This document shows, piece by piece, positions 21,681-31,815 of a stretch of 64,000 bases of DNA. The notes beneath the pieces were generated by a model. The model worked only from the letters and a program-made list of their open reading frames with translations, ran no database searches and was not told where the DNA came from. The DNA comes from Astrothelium macrocarpum (Eukaryota; Ascomycota; Dothideomycetes; Trypetheliales; Trypetheliaceae): the NCBI GenBank assembly GCA_021030915.1, contig JAGEMR010000096.1, positions 56,969-120,968 of the forward strand, in the 5' to 3' direction. The position numbers and the translations under genes were made by a program. Numbering within the stretch: the first letter of the stretch is position 1; the number at the start of each line of letters is the position of its first letter.

Positions 21681-22864
21681 TCATTCATTGTAATGGAATA
21701 CCTGTGAATTTTTTTAATTAGCACTTGCTCTATTACATGACCATGCCAACTTACAAGATAATTCGGCAGCCCCCATGATGCCCATCCCAACCTCTTCGCC
21801 ATCCTCGCGAAGCCCTCCGTCTCAATCAGATTGTAGAAGGCAAATGGCGGAAACATGGCGCCATCCCGATGCACCTCTGCCTTGACTAAGAGCACCGTCC
21901 CTCCCACGCCATCCAATTCAATCTCCTTTGTCGATTCCGTGCTCACCTCATCGTACATGTACGTCATCAGACTGCGATATGTGGCCATCTCTGCGTAGCC
22001 CTCGAGTAAAATGTCGTCTTTTCCCATGTTGGCGGCTAAGCCCTGAGCGGTAACACTGTCGATCCACGAGTTATAATCATAAGGTCGGACATCTTGCGCA
22101 TTTTTGTCCTTGTTATAGTAGCGTTGAAAGCAATTCGGTACGATTATGGGCTTGTCGTGCGAAGCAAGATCTTGGATGAGTGATGGCGGGGTTTCGACAA
22201 TGTCACTGTCCATCCAGAGCACCCAAGAAGTTGTAGGGCCCAAAGTGGTGAATAGCAAACTATTCCGCGCCTTGGCCATGGCTGATCGGCGTGCTTTTTG
22301 GTTTGCCATCTTGTGCCTTTCTGATTCTGCCTGGCTATCTTGTAGCTCCGTATCTTGTCTCAATATGGTTATGCTGGCGAATCGTTTCCTCGTTGGGCCA
22401 GATTGAGTCTTGGTGATTTCTTGCTGCAAAGCGGTTGTCGCCGTGTTACCTCCCCGACCTTTCGGAATTATGAAGCCCAATGAAATGAGATCATGAGGAT
22501 AGGTGAGTTCGAGGAGATTGTCCCAATATTCCTGATAGAATCGAGCAAGGGGTGTGAGGATAAGGATTGTTTCTCGGCGCGCAATAGCATCGGTAGACGT
22601 GGTGAGGTTGTTGAGATGGTAGTGGACTACCGGGGGCGGTGGTGGGAGTTCGCCCTCCTTAGTCTTTGCCTTCTTGAAGGGTAAAGATGGTGGAGATAGA
22701 GGATTTGCGGCAGCAGCATCTTCAGGATGAACAGATTGCGCCCCTCCTATTGGCGCGTCCTCTTCAACTGGCGAAAACAAGAAGTAGAGGAAGCCTATGA
22801 TGAGGATACCGGCGAGGAATATTGTAATGGGGTTGGATCGTCGCAATGATCGTGCAGAGGGCAT
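21681..22864 (-). CDS. Anp1/Mnn9/Van1 family alpha-mannosyltransferase (GT62)
   Basis: Exons 22864-21755 and 21701-21681, with a 53-nt intron, encode about 376 residues ending LPNYLVFHYNE, the usual family C-terminus. Reading through the intron would give an atypical tail. A type II membrane anchor (ITIFLAGILIIGFLYFLF) follows a short basic N-terminus. The catalytic region has WVLWMDSDI, with the DxD metal and GDP-mannose motif, and VPNCFQRYY. The family extends N-glycan mannan backbones as part of the Golgi M-Pol complexes. The frame is open a further 50 codons upstream to 23014, but the ATG at 22864 gives the standard N-terminus. Confidence 0.9.
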
Positions 22865-23701
22865 ATCTGGGCGCGCAATGCGGCCAGCCTGCTGACCGCT
22901 AGAGTGTCTGTTGAATGAGGTCGTCAGCCTCAAGATTTCATCGAGCGTCCGAAAACCGCAAAAATGCGCCAATTGAGTTCGCGCCAGCAACAGCGTCTGA
23001 TCAACGATGCTCATGATAAGGCCAAGGATGTTGGCCCTTCTGTAACACTAAATTTTTTGCGCAACCAAAACGTACCGAGTCAACCCTCACCCACCAGTTC
23101 CATCCACGACTCCAAGCACGAAACAGGGGCGAAGCAAAGATGAAAGGAAAAGGGACGAGGAGGCGAAGATGGCAGAAAAGCGACTGCATACGTCGACCGG
23201 TGTTAGAGGCAACGAATCTCCAACTAAAGCCAACGTCGAAGCTTGGCAGGGTCTGATGGCGTGCGCTAGCCTCTATCCAGGAACGGTCGACTTTGATGAG
23301 GCCGACGTCACTCGGCCTAGTCGAATTGCCTGATTGTTCCTCGTACTCGTGAATAAATGTAGCTCTGCCCAGAAACACCGCATCTCAATGCGCACGGGGG
23401 CCGTGGCAGTATGGGCATGTTCATGGAAAAGGAGCTCTCCAATCTTCGGTTCCCCACGCCGCCACCGCTTGTGCTCCACCCTGCGCAAACCTCACACATT
23501 GCGCCTTAACCGATTGTCAACACGGCACTTATCCGATTGCAGAGACAATGAACCTCAGCGACCTTTGCAACCCTCGCCTAAGGATGCAATCGTAACTATT
23601 GTGGCGCATCAGCCCGAGTTAACCGTATGCTATTACAACGAGCCCTTTTTTTCCCTCTGGAACCGGACTGACAAAATCTGCACCAGAAGCCAGAGGACGT
23701 A
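22865..23701. promoter_or_regulatory. Divergent upstream region
   Basis: This stretch lies between the mannosyltransferase start and the first clear exon of the large plus-strand gene. It should contain both promoters and probably a small first exon of the plus-strand gene near 23540-23670, which I could not define. Confidence 0.4.
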
Positions 23702-26700
23702 GTGGAGAGGCTAGAGCCACTTCCCTACTCTGCTGTGCAAGGATGGAAACCGGCTTTCTTTTTTTTCATGACTCCGTTATTCTCAAAATGGCTCTCAGAC
23801 GACGACATGTTCCTCCGTCCGGCGCTTGCTCGTGTCTTGGGAGCAAATGACCGGAGAACTCTATTCTCTAGAACCGGCAGCACAGTACACGTGGTCGTGG
23901 CCGTTGTGGATAGGCTTGGCCTTGCTCGGAACATCACCAAGACAGATGTCCCAGGAACCGTTACATCATCGCAAGGACATGATGGTGTAGCTTGTCTACT
24001 GACAGACCAGCAGAGTATTAAATTTCGAGAGGACTCTGGCCATCAAAATTCTTCTGAAAAGAATCTGGTCTTTACATTTCAAGTAGCCCAATCGTACGGA
24101 CTATCCAGGGTTAACGAGGAAACTTGGCCGTCTTCTGGTTCATCAACTGCAGTACGATTACCGCTTGCCAATACAATCTTTCAAACCGGCCAGCTTGCCA
24201 CTCTACGTCATAGCGAATGGAAATTCTCGAAGAGTACCTTGGCATTGCATCGAGAAAAAGTGAATAGAGAGCTAAGCCATGCGTCACTTGCATGGCCGTC
24301 CTCGCCTCCCGATGATATGAAAGATCAAGCTACACTCCAAGAGTTGGATCTTTCTATCGAGCTTGTACCTTTGACCATACCGCGAAAAGTTGAAGCTTCC
24401 ATGGGCAATATCGTACGCCAACTCTCAGACGGGTTCAAGAATATTTTGGCATCTCAGGAGCTTGAAGTATCAATTTCAGAATATTTCAAAGCACGCCAAA
24501 TTCCTCCCCATACAATTTCTGTTTGGGCATTGGTTTCTCCTGCCCACGCTGGAGACTCGAACAACAGCAATTCTATACAACAAGAGATTCGCAGCAACTG
24601 GTCTCGCGAGATCCCTGCCATATCTGATTCCATTAATTCCGCTTTGTTCAAAGGGTCACGATTGCATAAAGTGCTCAGTGGGGGTGGAGGTTGGGGCAAG
24701 AAAGCTGGTCTCATATCATTGGATCCCGGGCTTGGGAGTTCTTCCGCGTTTGGACCCGAGGGTGCAAGTCTGATACAGCCTGACAGCGAAGAGCAAATGC
24801 TTACGCAGGTCGCAAAGCCCGGCGATTTTATTCAATTTTTCACCCCACCGGTTCAACATCGAGATTCTATCTCAAAAGCTGAAGTTCCAGCCAAATCGAG
24901 TTCCTTTATAACCCAAGAGCTATCTATAGGAGTGATTCCCAACGCTATTGACGAAAGACTTGCCGGGCAAATAGAGTCATCAGATATGACTGCAAAATTT
25001 ACAATCTCAAGAGGAGCCTGCAAGATCTTGACAGAGTCGTCATTAGATCTACAACTTGAGCATAAGGGCAATTCAGCAAACAAACCCCACACATTCAAAT
25101 TGGATGTACCCTACACAAGCTTGTCATCTCGCACCTACGTTATGGATAATGTCAAGAAAATCCTTGTGCAATCATCCAGCTTACCCAGGAGAGCTTCAAT
25201 TGATAATAATTCCGTAGCTGGTCCTTCGGTGCAAAGGCGCCACTTTTCTGAACAATCTTCTTTGATCTCGAGTGCCGACCTGTACCTAGATTTCGCTCAG
25301 ATTTCGAAGTCACCTGCCTCTGAATTCCGGATCAGGACTTATGAGTCTTCTAGGTCCCCAAAAAGTGGAATGGCTCATCCATCAAGTAAAGACCTTTCAG
25401 AGACCAACGATCCCAATTCTTCTCCGGATTCGGTCCACAATGTGCAATCATCTGCATCCGCCAACTCAGAAGACGTGCCCGATTCTAGAAAAAGTACTCC
25501 AAGCTCAAGAACGGAATCCCAAGTGCCACCAAATACAGTCCAAGATTACATCAATTCAACAGCGCACAACACTGTGGGAAGCCGTGCACCCGATATCGTG
25601 GGTATCGATATGGGCTACGTGTGGAGGCGATCTGAGAAAAGGATGCAGGCAATACGGCTCTACAAGGCACGGCAAGACTACAATGAGAGGAAATTAAAGC
25701 AGCAGAGTCGCGTCCAGCACTATAAACGTCTACCTGAGATAAATAGTCACGATACAGACATCATTCAAGATACTGATTGTTCAGTGAAGCGATCTGGGAA
25801 AAGTGCGGAAGCAGCTTCAGCTCATAAAATGCGTGAGCAAATCAGGATAACGCCAAGAGCAGTGCTAGTCAACGAAAGGAACGAGGGATCAGGAAAAACG
25901 ATAAAAACAATGTCATTTAACAGAAGGTTGAGGTTGAAGCGGCAGCGTCGTTTCAATTATGCTATACGTCTATTGAAACTGGGTGGTCATAATACCGATG
26001 CCAGTAATAACACAGGCTACGTTTACAGCTACGTTTTCAAGCAGTCCGGGAAACGGTTAGAAGCGAGGCGAGCGCATGAAAAAAACGTACTATCAGGGAA
26101 GCCGACTAGAGCAATGCCAGCTGACGAAGATTTGACGCCGAGGCCGCGAATTCACCCCGAATATTATACACGCTGGTTGGAACTAGGTGATCATGACGCA
26201 AAAATTAGCAACGATACAAGCAAGACCAACATACAAGCCTACACGCAGCGAGAAGCAATACAGCAAAGGCTCTCAGGCGGCCACATACGCCGATTCAAAC
26301 CGATCAGTAGAAGGTCCTACCTTGCACGAGCGCGGTTTCTTAGGAAGCAAGCAGCCACTCAAGGCTATCCCACACGTCGAGTACGAAGTCTTGCTTATTC
26401 AGGTAAATGGAGGCTATCCGATCAGAAGGACGGCGCAATGCGGCTTGACCCGAGGCTGACTGCTGAGCAACAAGACCTTGCAAGTGTTCGCATACGCCGG
26501 TCCAAAATGAGCGATGAAGCAGATGCCAGGATCGCATGGGGCTTGTTTGATCGAAAGGAGCAAGAACGAGAACGAAGTCGGCAACTGTTCCTGAAGCCGT
26601 CGTATGCGGCGAGGACAAGGCATTGGGGCAGAAATAGACGAGAAGGCCCGACGGAGGATGCTGGGTTGGAGTGTGAGGACTTGGATTACGTTGCGAGGGA

Positions 26701-26716
26701 AAATGGAGAGCTGTGA
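23702..26716 (+). CDS. Large conserved-looking fungal protein of unknown function
   Basis: One open frame of about 1000 codons to the TGA at 26714-26716. It has no ATG until 23769 (MTPLFSKWLS), yet coding-like sequence (LEPLPYSAVQGWKP) precedes this ATG and the frame is open back to 23672, so a short upstream exon is likely. The N-terminal half is mixed alpha/beta-like with a striking Gly-rich motif SGGGGWGKKAGLISLDP at about residues 325-341. A Ser-rich disordered linker follows. The C-terminal third is strongly basic and contains three degenerate repeats of about 70-80 residues (an S-x-K-R-x-x-A-type block plus an L-E-x-G-D-H-D-type block). I do not recognise the family. The basic repeats suggest nucleic-acid or ribosome contact, which is inference. 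Confidence 0.75.
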   Translation: MERLEPLPYSAVQGWKPAFFFFMTPLFSKWLSDDDMFLRPALARVLGANDRRTLFSRTGSTVHVVVAVVDRLGLARNITKTDVPGTVTSSQGHDGVACLLTDQQSIKFREDSGHQNSSEKNLVFTFQVAQSYGLSRVNEETWPSSGSSTAVRLPLANTIFQTGQLATLRHSEWKFSKSTLALHREKVNRELSHASLAWPSSPPDDMKDQATLQELDLSIELVPLTIPRKVEASMGNIVRQLSDGFKNILASQELEVSISEYFKARQIPPHTISVWALVSPAHAGDSNNSNSIQQEIRSNWSREIPAISDSINSALFKGSRLHKVLSGGGGWGKKAGLISLDPGLGSSSAFGPEGASLIQPDSEEQMLTQVAKPGDFIQFFTPPVQHRDSISKAEVPAKSSSFITQELSIGVIPNAIDERLAGQIESSDMTAKFTISRGACKILTESSLDLQLEHKGNSANKPHTFKLDVPYTSLSSRTYVMDNVKKILVQSSSLPRRASIDNNSVAGPSVQRRHFSEQSSLISSADLYLDFAQISKSPASEFRIRTYESSRSPKSGMAHPSSKDLSETNDPNSSPDSVHNVQSSASANSEDVPDSRKSTPSSRTESQVPPNTVQDYINSTAHNTVGSRAPDIVGIDMGYVWRRSEKRMQAIRLYKARQDYNERKLKQQSRVQHYKRLPEINSHDTDIIQDTDCSVKRSGKSAEAASAHKMREQIRITPRAVLVNERNEGSGKTIKTMSFNRRLRLKRQRRFNYAIRLLKLGGHNTDASNNTGYVYSYVFKQSGKRLEARRAHEKNVLSGKPTRAMPADEDLTPRPRIHPEYYTRWLELGDHDAKISNDTSKTNIQAYTQREAIQQRLSGGHIRRFKPISRRSYLARARFLRKQAATQGYPTRRVRSLAYSGKWRLSDQKDGAMRLDPRLTAEQQDLASVRIRRSKMSDEADARIAWGLFDRKEQERERSRQLFLKPSYAARTRHWGRNRREGPTEDAGLECEDLDYVARENGEL

Positions 26717-27473
26717 GATGACGTGGGATCGTAGGTATTGACTTGGCTTTAGTGAGCTTGGAATTCCTATCGAAGTTGTCGGAGCAAATGGTTGTGAACT
26801 GACTGGAGATCTACGACGACGAATAAAGTGGAATTCATGAGGGATTGTATTACTCTATGTACATACTGGTTTGTAAGTATAGCTGTTGATTTTGCTACAA
26901 TATGTCCTCGCTCACGAGGCAGCTGCGTTCACTCGGGAGCTCATTCTAGAGAATTCTATCATTGTCTAACAGGGAGATAGACATTCCTTACGCTAGGAAC
27001 AATCTCATCCCAAGGGAGCTGAGAGTTAGGATGTAATTTACTCCAGCTACCATAACGACCTGCCTAATCCACATGTGCGCGTAATACGCTCCCTGTCTTG
27101 CTTGCTGTCCAACACATTGTAGAGCTTCATTTTCCGTGTTCCAAAATCTCAATCTTGCCGGTTTGGTCCTAGTATTCTGCCGACATGAAGTATATCGATT
27201 GGTACATCAATCTTGTTTTTGTTGTCTCGGCACATGTTGCCTTCCTGTGCAAAACCTTGAGTTGCTGAATCCCCAGAAAAAACTTTTTTCTGTTGAGTCA
27301 TGGCTTCTTGAAGCTAAAGCATCAGCCATCGTCCCCAGAGTCTTGTTCGCCATCCCGGTGTGCTTCCGAAAAGCCACATAATTGAGTCTTCTTAGACCCT
27401 GATCACAACAGCCTTTCGTTCAGTGTACGTCTAAGAATTGCCATCTCTGAATGCACGAAGCAAAGTATTTCCT
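26717..27473. other. Convergent intergenic stretch
   Basis: About 750 bp between the ends of the large gene and RRP46. Only short unremarkable frames are present (for example 81 codons at 27136-27381). Nothing was recognised. Confidence 0.5.
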
Positions 27474-28314
27474 TCAAGTATTCTTCCATTGCCTGTCTAC
27501 TTCGACCTTGTTCTGCATAGTGATCTTGAGTTGCTCCTGCAGACTATCCCCTTGGATGTCCATTGTAATGTCGTTATCAGTATCAATTTTCCTTCCATAA
27601 CACCGATCTCCAGCGGCTGAATATGCTTTCTCCCAAGTGTCCATATCGAAGGAGCCTTCGCTCTCGGCTAGAAGCAAATCACCTTCACTGGTGAAGGCAA
27701 AGACGTGGAAGGACGAGTAAGAGGATTGGCTGGAGAGCAGTCTACCAGAAACAAGATCTCCTACAGATGTCACACCGATAGCAGTAGAGGTGAATGTCGT
27801 TGTAAGAGGGATTGAGGCAGATAGTAATGCCAAAAGGGAAGCCTGTAGGAGGGCTGGAAGAACACTGATGCTCTTCACACCAGACAGCCGGCAGTCAGCA
27901 AGTACTCGAGCTCGAGCAGAGAAGCAGGTACCTACCGAGACCGGAGTAAGTTTGGTATCTGGAGTGCGCAATATCTGTAGCGTCAACTGGATCAGAGTTC
28001 GTGGATAATTCTCCACAATGATAATTTGCCGTATAGTAGATTGCAGTAACAACTCAAGATGGCGCTCAGTTGGACCTGGGAAATGTGAATGAAGTTCACA
28101 AAGAAACCTCTTGAATCAGATGAATTGTCATACTTCCAACACCTACTACTGGTCGAACATTCACTTCAATTGCTGCTTCTTCAGGGAGAGCATCCCTGCG
28201 CTGTACCTCGATGGGTCCATTAACGGATCCGACGACTGTACAACCATTATAATCGCATGTCGAGGATCCATCCGCACCTTGCAATAGAGACAGCGAAATA
28301 TCTTTAACAGTCAT
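27474..28314 (-). CDS. RRP46: Exosome complex component RRP46 (RNase PH fold)
   Basis: Exons 28314-28134, 28075-27936 and 27872-27474, phases consistent, give about 239 residues. Markers in order: GADGSSTCDYNGCTVVGSV, GPIEVQRRDALPEEAAIEV, then across the first splice ERHLELLLQSTIRQIII, NYPRTLIQLTLQIL, and after the second splice VLPALLQASLLALLSASIP. These are the recognisable RNase PH-type segments of RRP46. The C-terminal part (FAFTSEGDLLLAESEGSFD) also fits. RRP46 is one of six ring subunits of the RNA exosome core. The eukaryotic ring is structural and the catalytic activity lies in Rrp44/Rrp6. Introns are 58 and 63 nt; the second stays open in frame and is easily missed. Confidence 0.88.
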
Positions 28315-28795
28315 CTTGTCCAGTAAAGTCAAGCAACGCGTGTTGTGACATTAGCTTACGAAGACGCAAAAGTTCTAGCATCATTTCCGCACTTTTCCAA
28401 ATGAGGTAAAGTACATGCGCTAACCAGGGTCTTTTGCCTTGCGATATTGAAGTACCTTACCTTAGTTCAGTTAGAAACATTGATATAGAAAATAGAGAAT
28501 GTCTTCCAATTACTAAAAGTCGATGCCACACGAATATCGACTGCTGCTTGACGGAAGACGAATGAGCGTACTTTTCCAACCTCTGGCAACGCAGGTCGCA
28601 CTAATGAGCGAATATTTGGACTACGGATGGGAGCTCGAGCATATGCAGCAATTATGTTGCCAGCGTGCTTAAGTATCCATTCTTGACTGTATCAGGGCTC
28701 AATAATAAATGGAGCCGGCCATCATTGTACGCTTCGCAAATACGATAGTTGCTGTTGGTCCTGTTCACGTTGCACATGAATTGTCGCTGTTCATT
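28315..28795. other. RRP46 upstream region with coding-like remnants
   Basis: On the minus strand the frame of the upstream Cys-rich gene resumes directly after its stop, from 28795 to 28652, with NRTNSNYRICEAYNDG. Another coding-like stretch (LPEVGKVRSFVFRQAAVDI) lies at about 28620-28500. It may be a 3' extension, a relic or chance. Confidence 0.35.
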
Positions 28796-29655
28796 TTATT
28801 CCACTCCCTCTACACATCGCACACTCGATTGCTCATCGCCGTCTGAAAACTCTGCCTGGACCATAAAGAGGTCAACCTTTATTGGCAGTTGCGGCAAGCG
28901 GCCAAAGGTCAACCAGCTACAATCTGAACATGATGCTTTGCGATCAGTATACCGGAGGTCGTCATCCATGGCTCGGATAGTAATTCGACGAGCCTTAACT
29001 AACTTCTTTCGAAATCCATCGATAACGAAACAAGTAAACCACTCCTTATAGCCATTGCGCAGTTCTGTAACAGAAAATCTGATTGGTAGGGAATACATTT
29101 GATTGGAGTCTGATACGTTGACGCGAGTGGAGTTTGTCTTGTTCGAATTATAGTTCGAGAGGATCATATTGCTGATCTTCACAAAATTGCTCCCAGATAC
29201 ACACCAAGCTACTGGCCAGCCATCTTGCAAGAGCCCATCAATACACATTTCATGAGAAAGACACTGCCCTGTTTGATTTCTGTTGACACCATTTGGCTCT
29301 GATGAGCAAACCATATGCCACATTGTTGCTGAAGTATTACTGCAATAGGACGCCAAAATGCGAGGATCAGTTACCGAACCCCATCCAGCTGGTTCAGTAG
29401 GCCCATCAAACATATGTTTGCATTCATTGATAGGTCTAGAAGCATTTGTCCTGCCCGGCTCGGCTAGGGTGGCATCACGTGTTTTAGCAAGCTGATCGCT
29501 TGGTATCAAGGGATTAATGCTAAATTATTCTTCTTAGTTGTTGCTACCACTTTCTATTTGGATACTTTAGGGAGAACTTACACCGGAGGGCTGTGTGTAG
29601 AAGTACCCATGGCAATGAGTAGAAGAATACACAAAGGAGCTAAAAATTTTATCAT
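28796..29655 (-). CDS. Secreted cysteine-rich protein (effector-like)
   Basis: Exons 29655-29582 and 29519-28796 (62-nt intron, GTAAGT donor, TTTAG acceptor) give about 265 residues. Exon 1 is a signal peptide (MIKFLAPLCILLLIAMGTS). The mature part has many Cys residues and N-glycosylation sequons (NTS, NQT, NKT, NST, NVS). The pattern MWHMVCSSEPNG, then GQCLSHEMCIDG, then AWCVSGSNFVKI is one I associate with small secreted fungal proteins without assigned function. A second Cys cluster (CSDCSW) lies near the C-terminus. It is divergent from PEX4. A secreted role is supported by the sequence; an effector role is speculation. A TAA ends the frame, but the same frame continues open for 48 codons beyond it. 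Confidence 0.7.
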
Positions 29656-30132
29656 CTCGAGTTCTTGTGATGTGGTATAGAAAAAGTCAATCCGTAATAT
29701 GCGTTGGCGCTATCTGAACCTAAACATTGAGGATATGAATGATAATGCAATGTGTTGTAATGTGGCGTAATCCCCATTCCGGTTTAATGGATTGCTTCGG
29801 TCAAATGGTTGCTTCGATCGAGAGCGTCCGTCTCGGAGCCAAAGTGATGCTGGCCAAGATTGCATTGGTTTAGATAATTTTCTTCACTGTGACCATCATT
29901 TCCATTCTCTTTCCTGCAGTCAATCCGACCTCGAGATTGCATAAACATTTTCATGTGCATGGGTGAAAAATTTCGTGCCCTAAACTTTTGAAATGGACTG
30001 CCGTGGACGGATTTTTTTCTGCCAGATTCACCGCCTAGTCCGGTCTCGGCCTATAATTGTATGAATACATTGATAGACTAAGAAAAAAACAAGCTTCAGC
30101 TTTGAGAGCTGAAGCTTGCTACCTGCAAACAG
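29656..30132. promoter_or_regulatory. Divergent promoter region, secreted protein and PEX4
   Basis: A 477-bp gap between divergent starts. The PEX4-proximal end carries a perfect 12-bp hairpin (separate entry). Confidence 0.4.
30090..30118 (+). promoter_or_regulatory. Perfect 12-bp hairpin just upstream of the PEX4 start
   Basis: caagcttcagct and agctgaagcttg are exact reverse complements separated by a 5-nt loop (ttgag). The stem ends 14 nt before the ATG at 30133, so it probably lies in the 5' UTR. It could slow scanning ribosomes or bind a dimeric factor as DNA. Confidence 0.6.
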
Positions 30133-30733
30133 ATGGCAGGAAGGCATGGACCCGCAAAGAGATTGCTGCAGGAGCTGCAGGACTATCAACAAGAACCGAT
30201 CGAGGCATTGGTCGAGCTTGGTCCAATCAATGACAACGAGCTCATGCGATGGGCGGCTGTTATGAAAGGCGTAAAGGATACGCCTTACGAGAGTATAACA
30301 GACGGTGCGCTCTGATTAACCAATGAATACTGATCGGTTTCTTCAAGACGGTCTTTGGAAGTTAGACATCAACATTCCGGATAACTATCCTCATGCTCCG
30401 CCAGAGATCAAATTTCGAACTCCCGTCTGTCATCCAAACGTTAACATCAAAGTAGGTCTTGCTCAAATTCTGGCCCTCGCAGATTATACTCTGAAACCTT
30501 ATCTGACTGTTCTCCAGACTGGAGAGATATGCTTGGATTTATTTAAGAGCTCCTGGACTCCAATGTATACTATCGCAACCTCCCTCAACTCCGTGCATAC
30601 GCTTCTTACCACCCCTGAGCCCGACTCTCCCCTCAATGTGGACATAGCACAGCTGTATCGGCAAGGCGACTTGGTTGGGGCCAATGCTCTTATCCGATAC
30701 TATACTGAAACTTATCGATGGGATGGAAGGTGA
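30133..30733 (+). CDS. PEX4: Peroxisomal ubiquitin-conjugating enzyme PEX4
   Basis: Exons 30133-30292, 30348-30451 and 30518-30733 give 159 residues, the normal size for an E2. The UBC core shows GLWKLDINIPDNYPHAPP, FRTPVCHPNVN and the active-site Cys in TGEICLDLFKSSWTP. The stretch SLNSVHTLLTTPEPDSPLN fits the Pex4/Ubc10 group. Pex4, anchored by Pex22 on peroxisomes, ubiquitinates the cysteine of the import receptor Pex5 so that it can be recycled. Introns are 55 and 66 nt. Assignment to PEX4 rather than another E2 rests on overall resemblance. Confidence 0.82.
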
Positions 30734-31009
30734 CCAGATACTTGATAGACTCCCCCAATTTAATTCTGTGTATATCTTGCCTTTATAGTGATCCAGAGTC
30801 ATGTAGCGCCGGATGAGCGTGGCGTTGATGATTTTGATAATGACAGGAAAGAAGAGGGAACAGTAGGCTTGGAAACGGTCAGGACAAGCTGATTATGATC
30901 GGAAATGATCCCTTGAATTGTTACAGTCTATGACATAAAATAAAACAAATCGTGCTTGGCACGTTTTCGACCACCAATTCAATTACGCTGGATTGCCCGC
31001 TCATGCTGC

Positions 31010-31582
31010 TTATTCCTCTGCGAATTCGGCACGACCGGCCTTGCTGTTCAGGTAGTGATTCCTGCACCACTAGTCAGCCTCATTCACAGACAAACTCCTA
31101 GGCTATTTCCGATGCCTACCTCTCCACAGCCCACTGCATGACACCGTACGCAATGAGGAACGGCGGGGCGATGTAAAGCACTTGACCTTTAAACCTCCGC
31201 CATGTGTTGAAGATTGCATTGTGTCCGGCCCCGGCGAAAGGGTTTTGTCGGTTCTGCGAGAGCCCGTATGTGGTCACGCCCTTCTGAGGTTGAGATCCTG
31301 CACAAAAGTTGGGGTTAGTCACTTCGTGGTTGAAACCAAATAGAATTCCGAGCCTCCCGTCGTGGAAAACCTTGCGTTGGGGTGGCCGGATTCCGCGTCT
31401 TAGAAGACTTCCGAGTATTGGAATGGATTGCGCGTACCAAAATTACCCCATGTTCCGAGATACCTATGTTTTGTTCTATTAGCTGTTGTTCAAGGTCCAT
31501 TTGGATGAGATATAGATCTCAGGAGTACTTACTTCCCCGGGCGATCTTCCCCTCCGGATAACCGTGGTAGTGTTTGCCTCAT
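31010..31582 (-). CDS. QCR8: Cytochrome bc1 complex subunit 8
   Basis: Four exons (31582-31533, 31463-31438, 31297-31120, 31061-31010) give exactly 101 residues with every phase closed. After the start MRQTLPRLSGGE, typical motifs follow: KYLGTWGNFG, QKGVTTYGLSQNRQNPFAG, FNTWRRFKGQVLYIAPPF, a single transmembrane helix, and the C-terminus HYLNSKAGRAEFAEE. QCR8 is a small inner-membrane subunit that contacts cytochrome b in respiratory complex III. The second exon is only 26 nt. It is divergent from prohibitin-1 with 233 bp between start codons. Confidence 0.9.
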
Positions 31583-31815
31583 TGGTAAATAGGAACGTCG
31601 AAGTTCGCCAGTCAATTGATAATTGAAGGTAGAGCGATTGTTTTTGCGCTGGAGCAAGGCGATACAAGACTTTCGAAGTCGGGAGCATCGCGCTTTACCG
31701 GATAGGGTTAAGGCCAGTCTACATGAATTCTACACCACCATGAGAAGCTCCACACCAGCCGGCTTTAGTGTTACTGTCAACTTCCTATCCCTTCCTATCG
31801 AGTACCGCCGTGACC
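31583..31815. promoter_or_regulatory. Short bidirectional promoter between QCR8 and PHB1
   Basis: Only 233 bp separate the ATGs of two mitochondrial inner-membrane proteins transcribed in opposite directions, so regulatory sites are probably shared. A PHB1-proximal palindromic pair cttcctatccc/cttcctatcg is a direct repeat at about 31781-31800. Confidence 0.5.
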
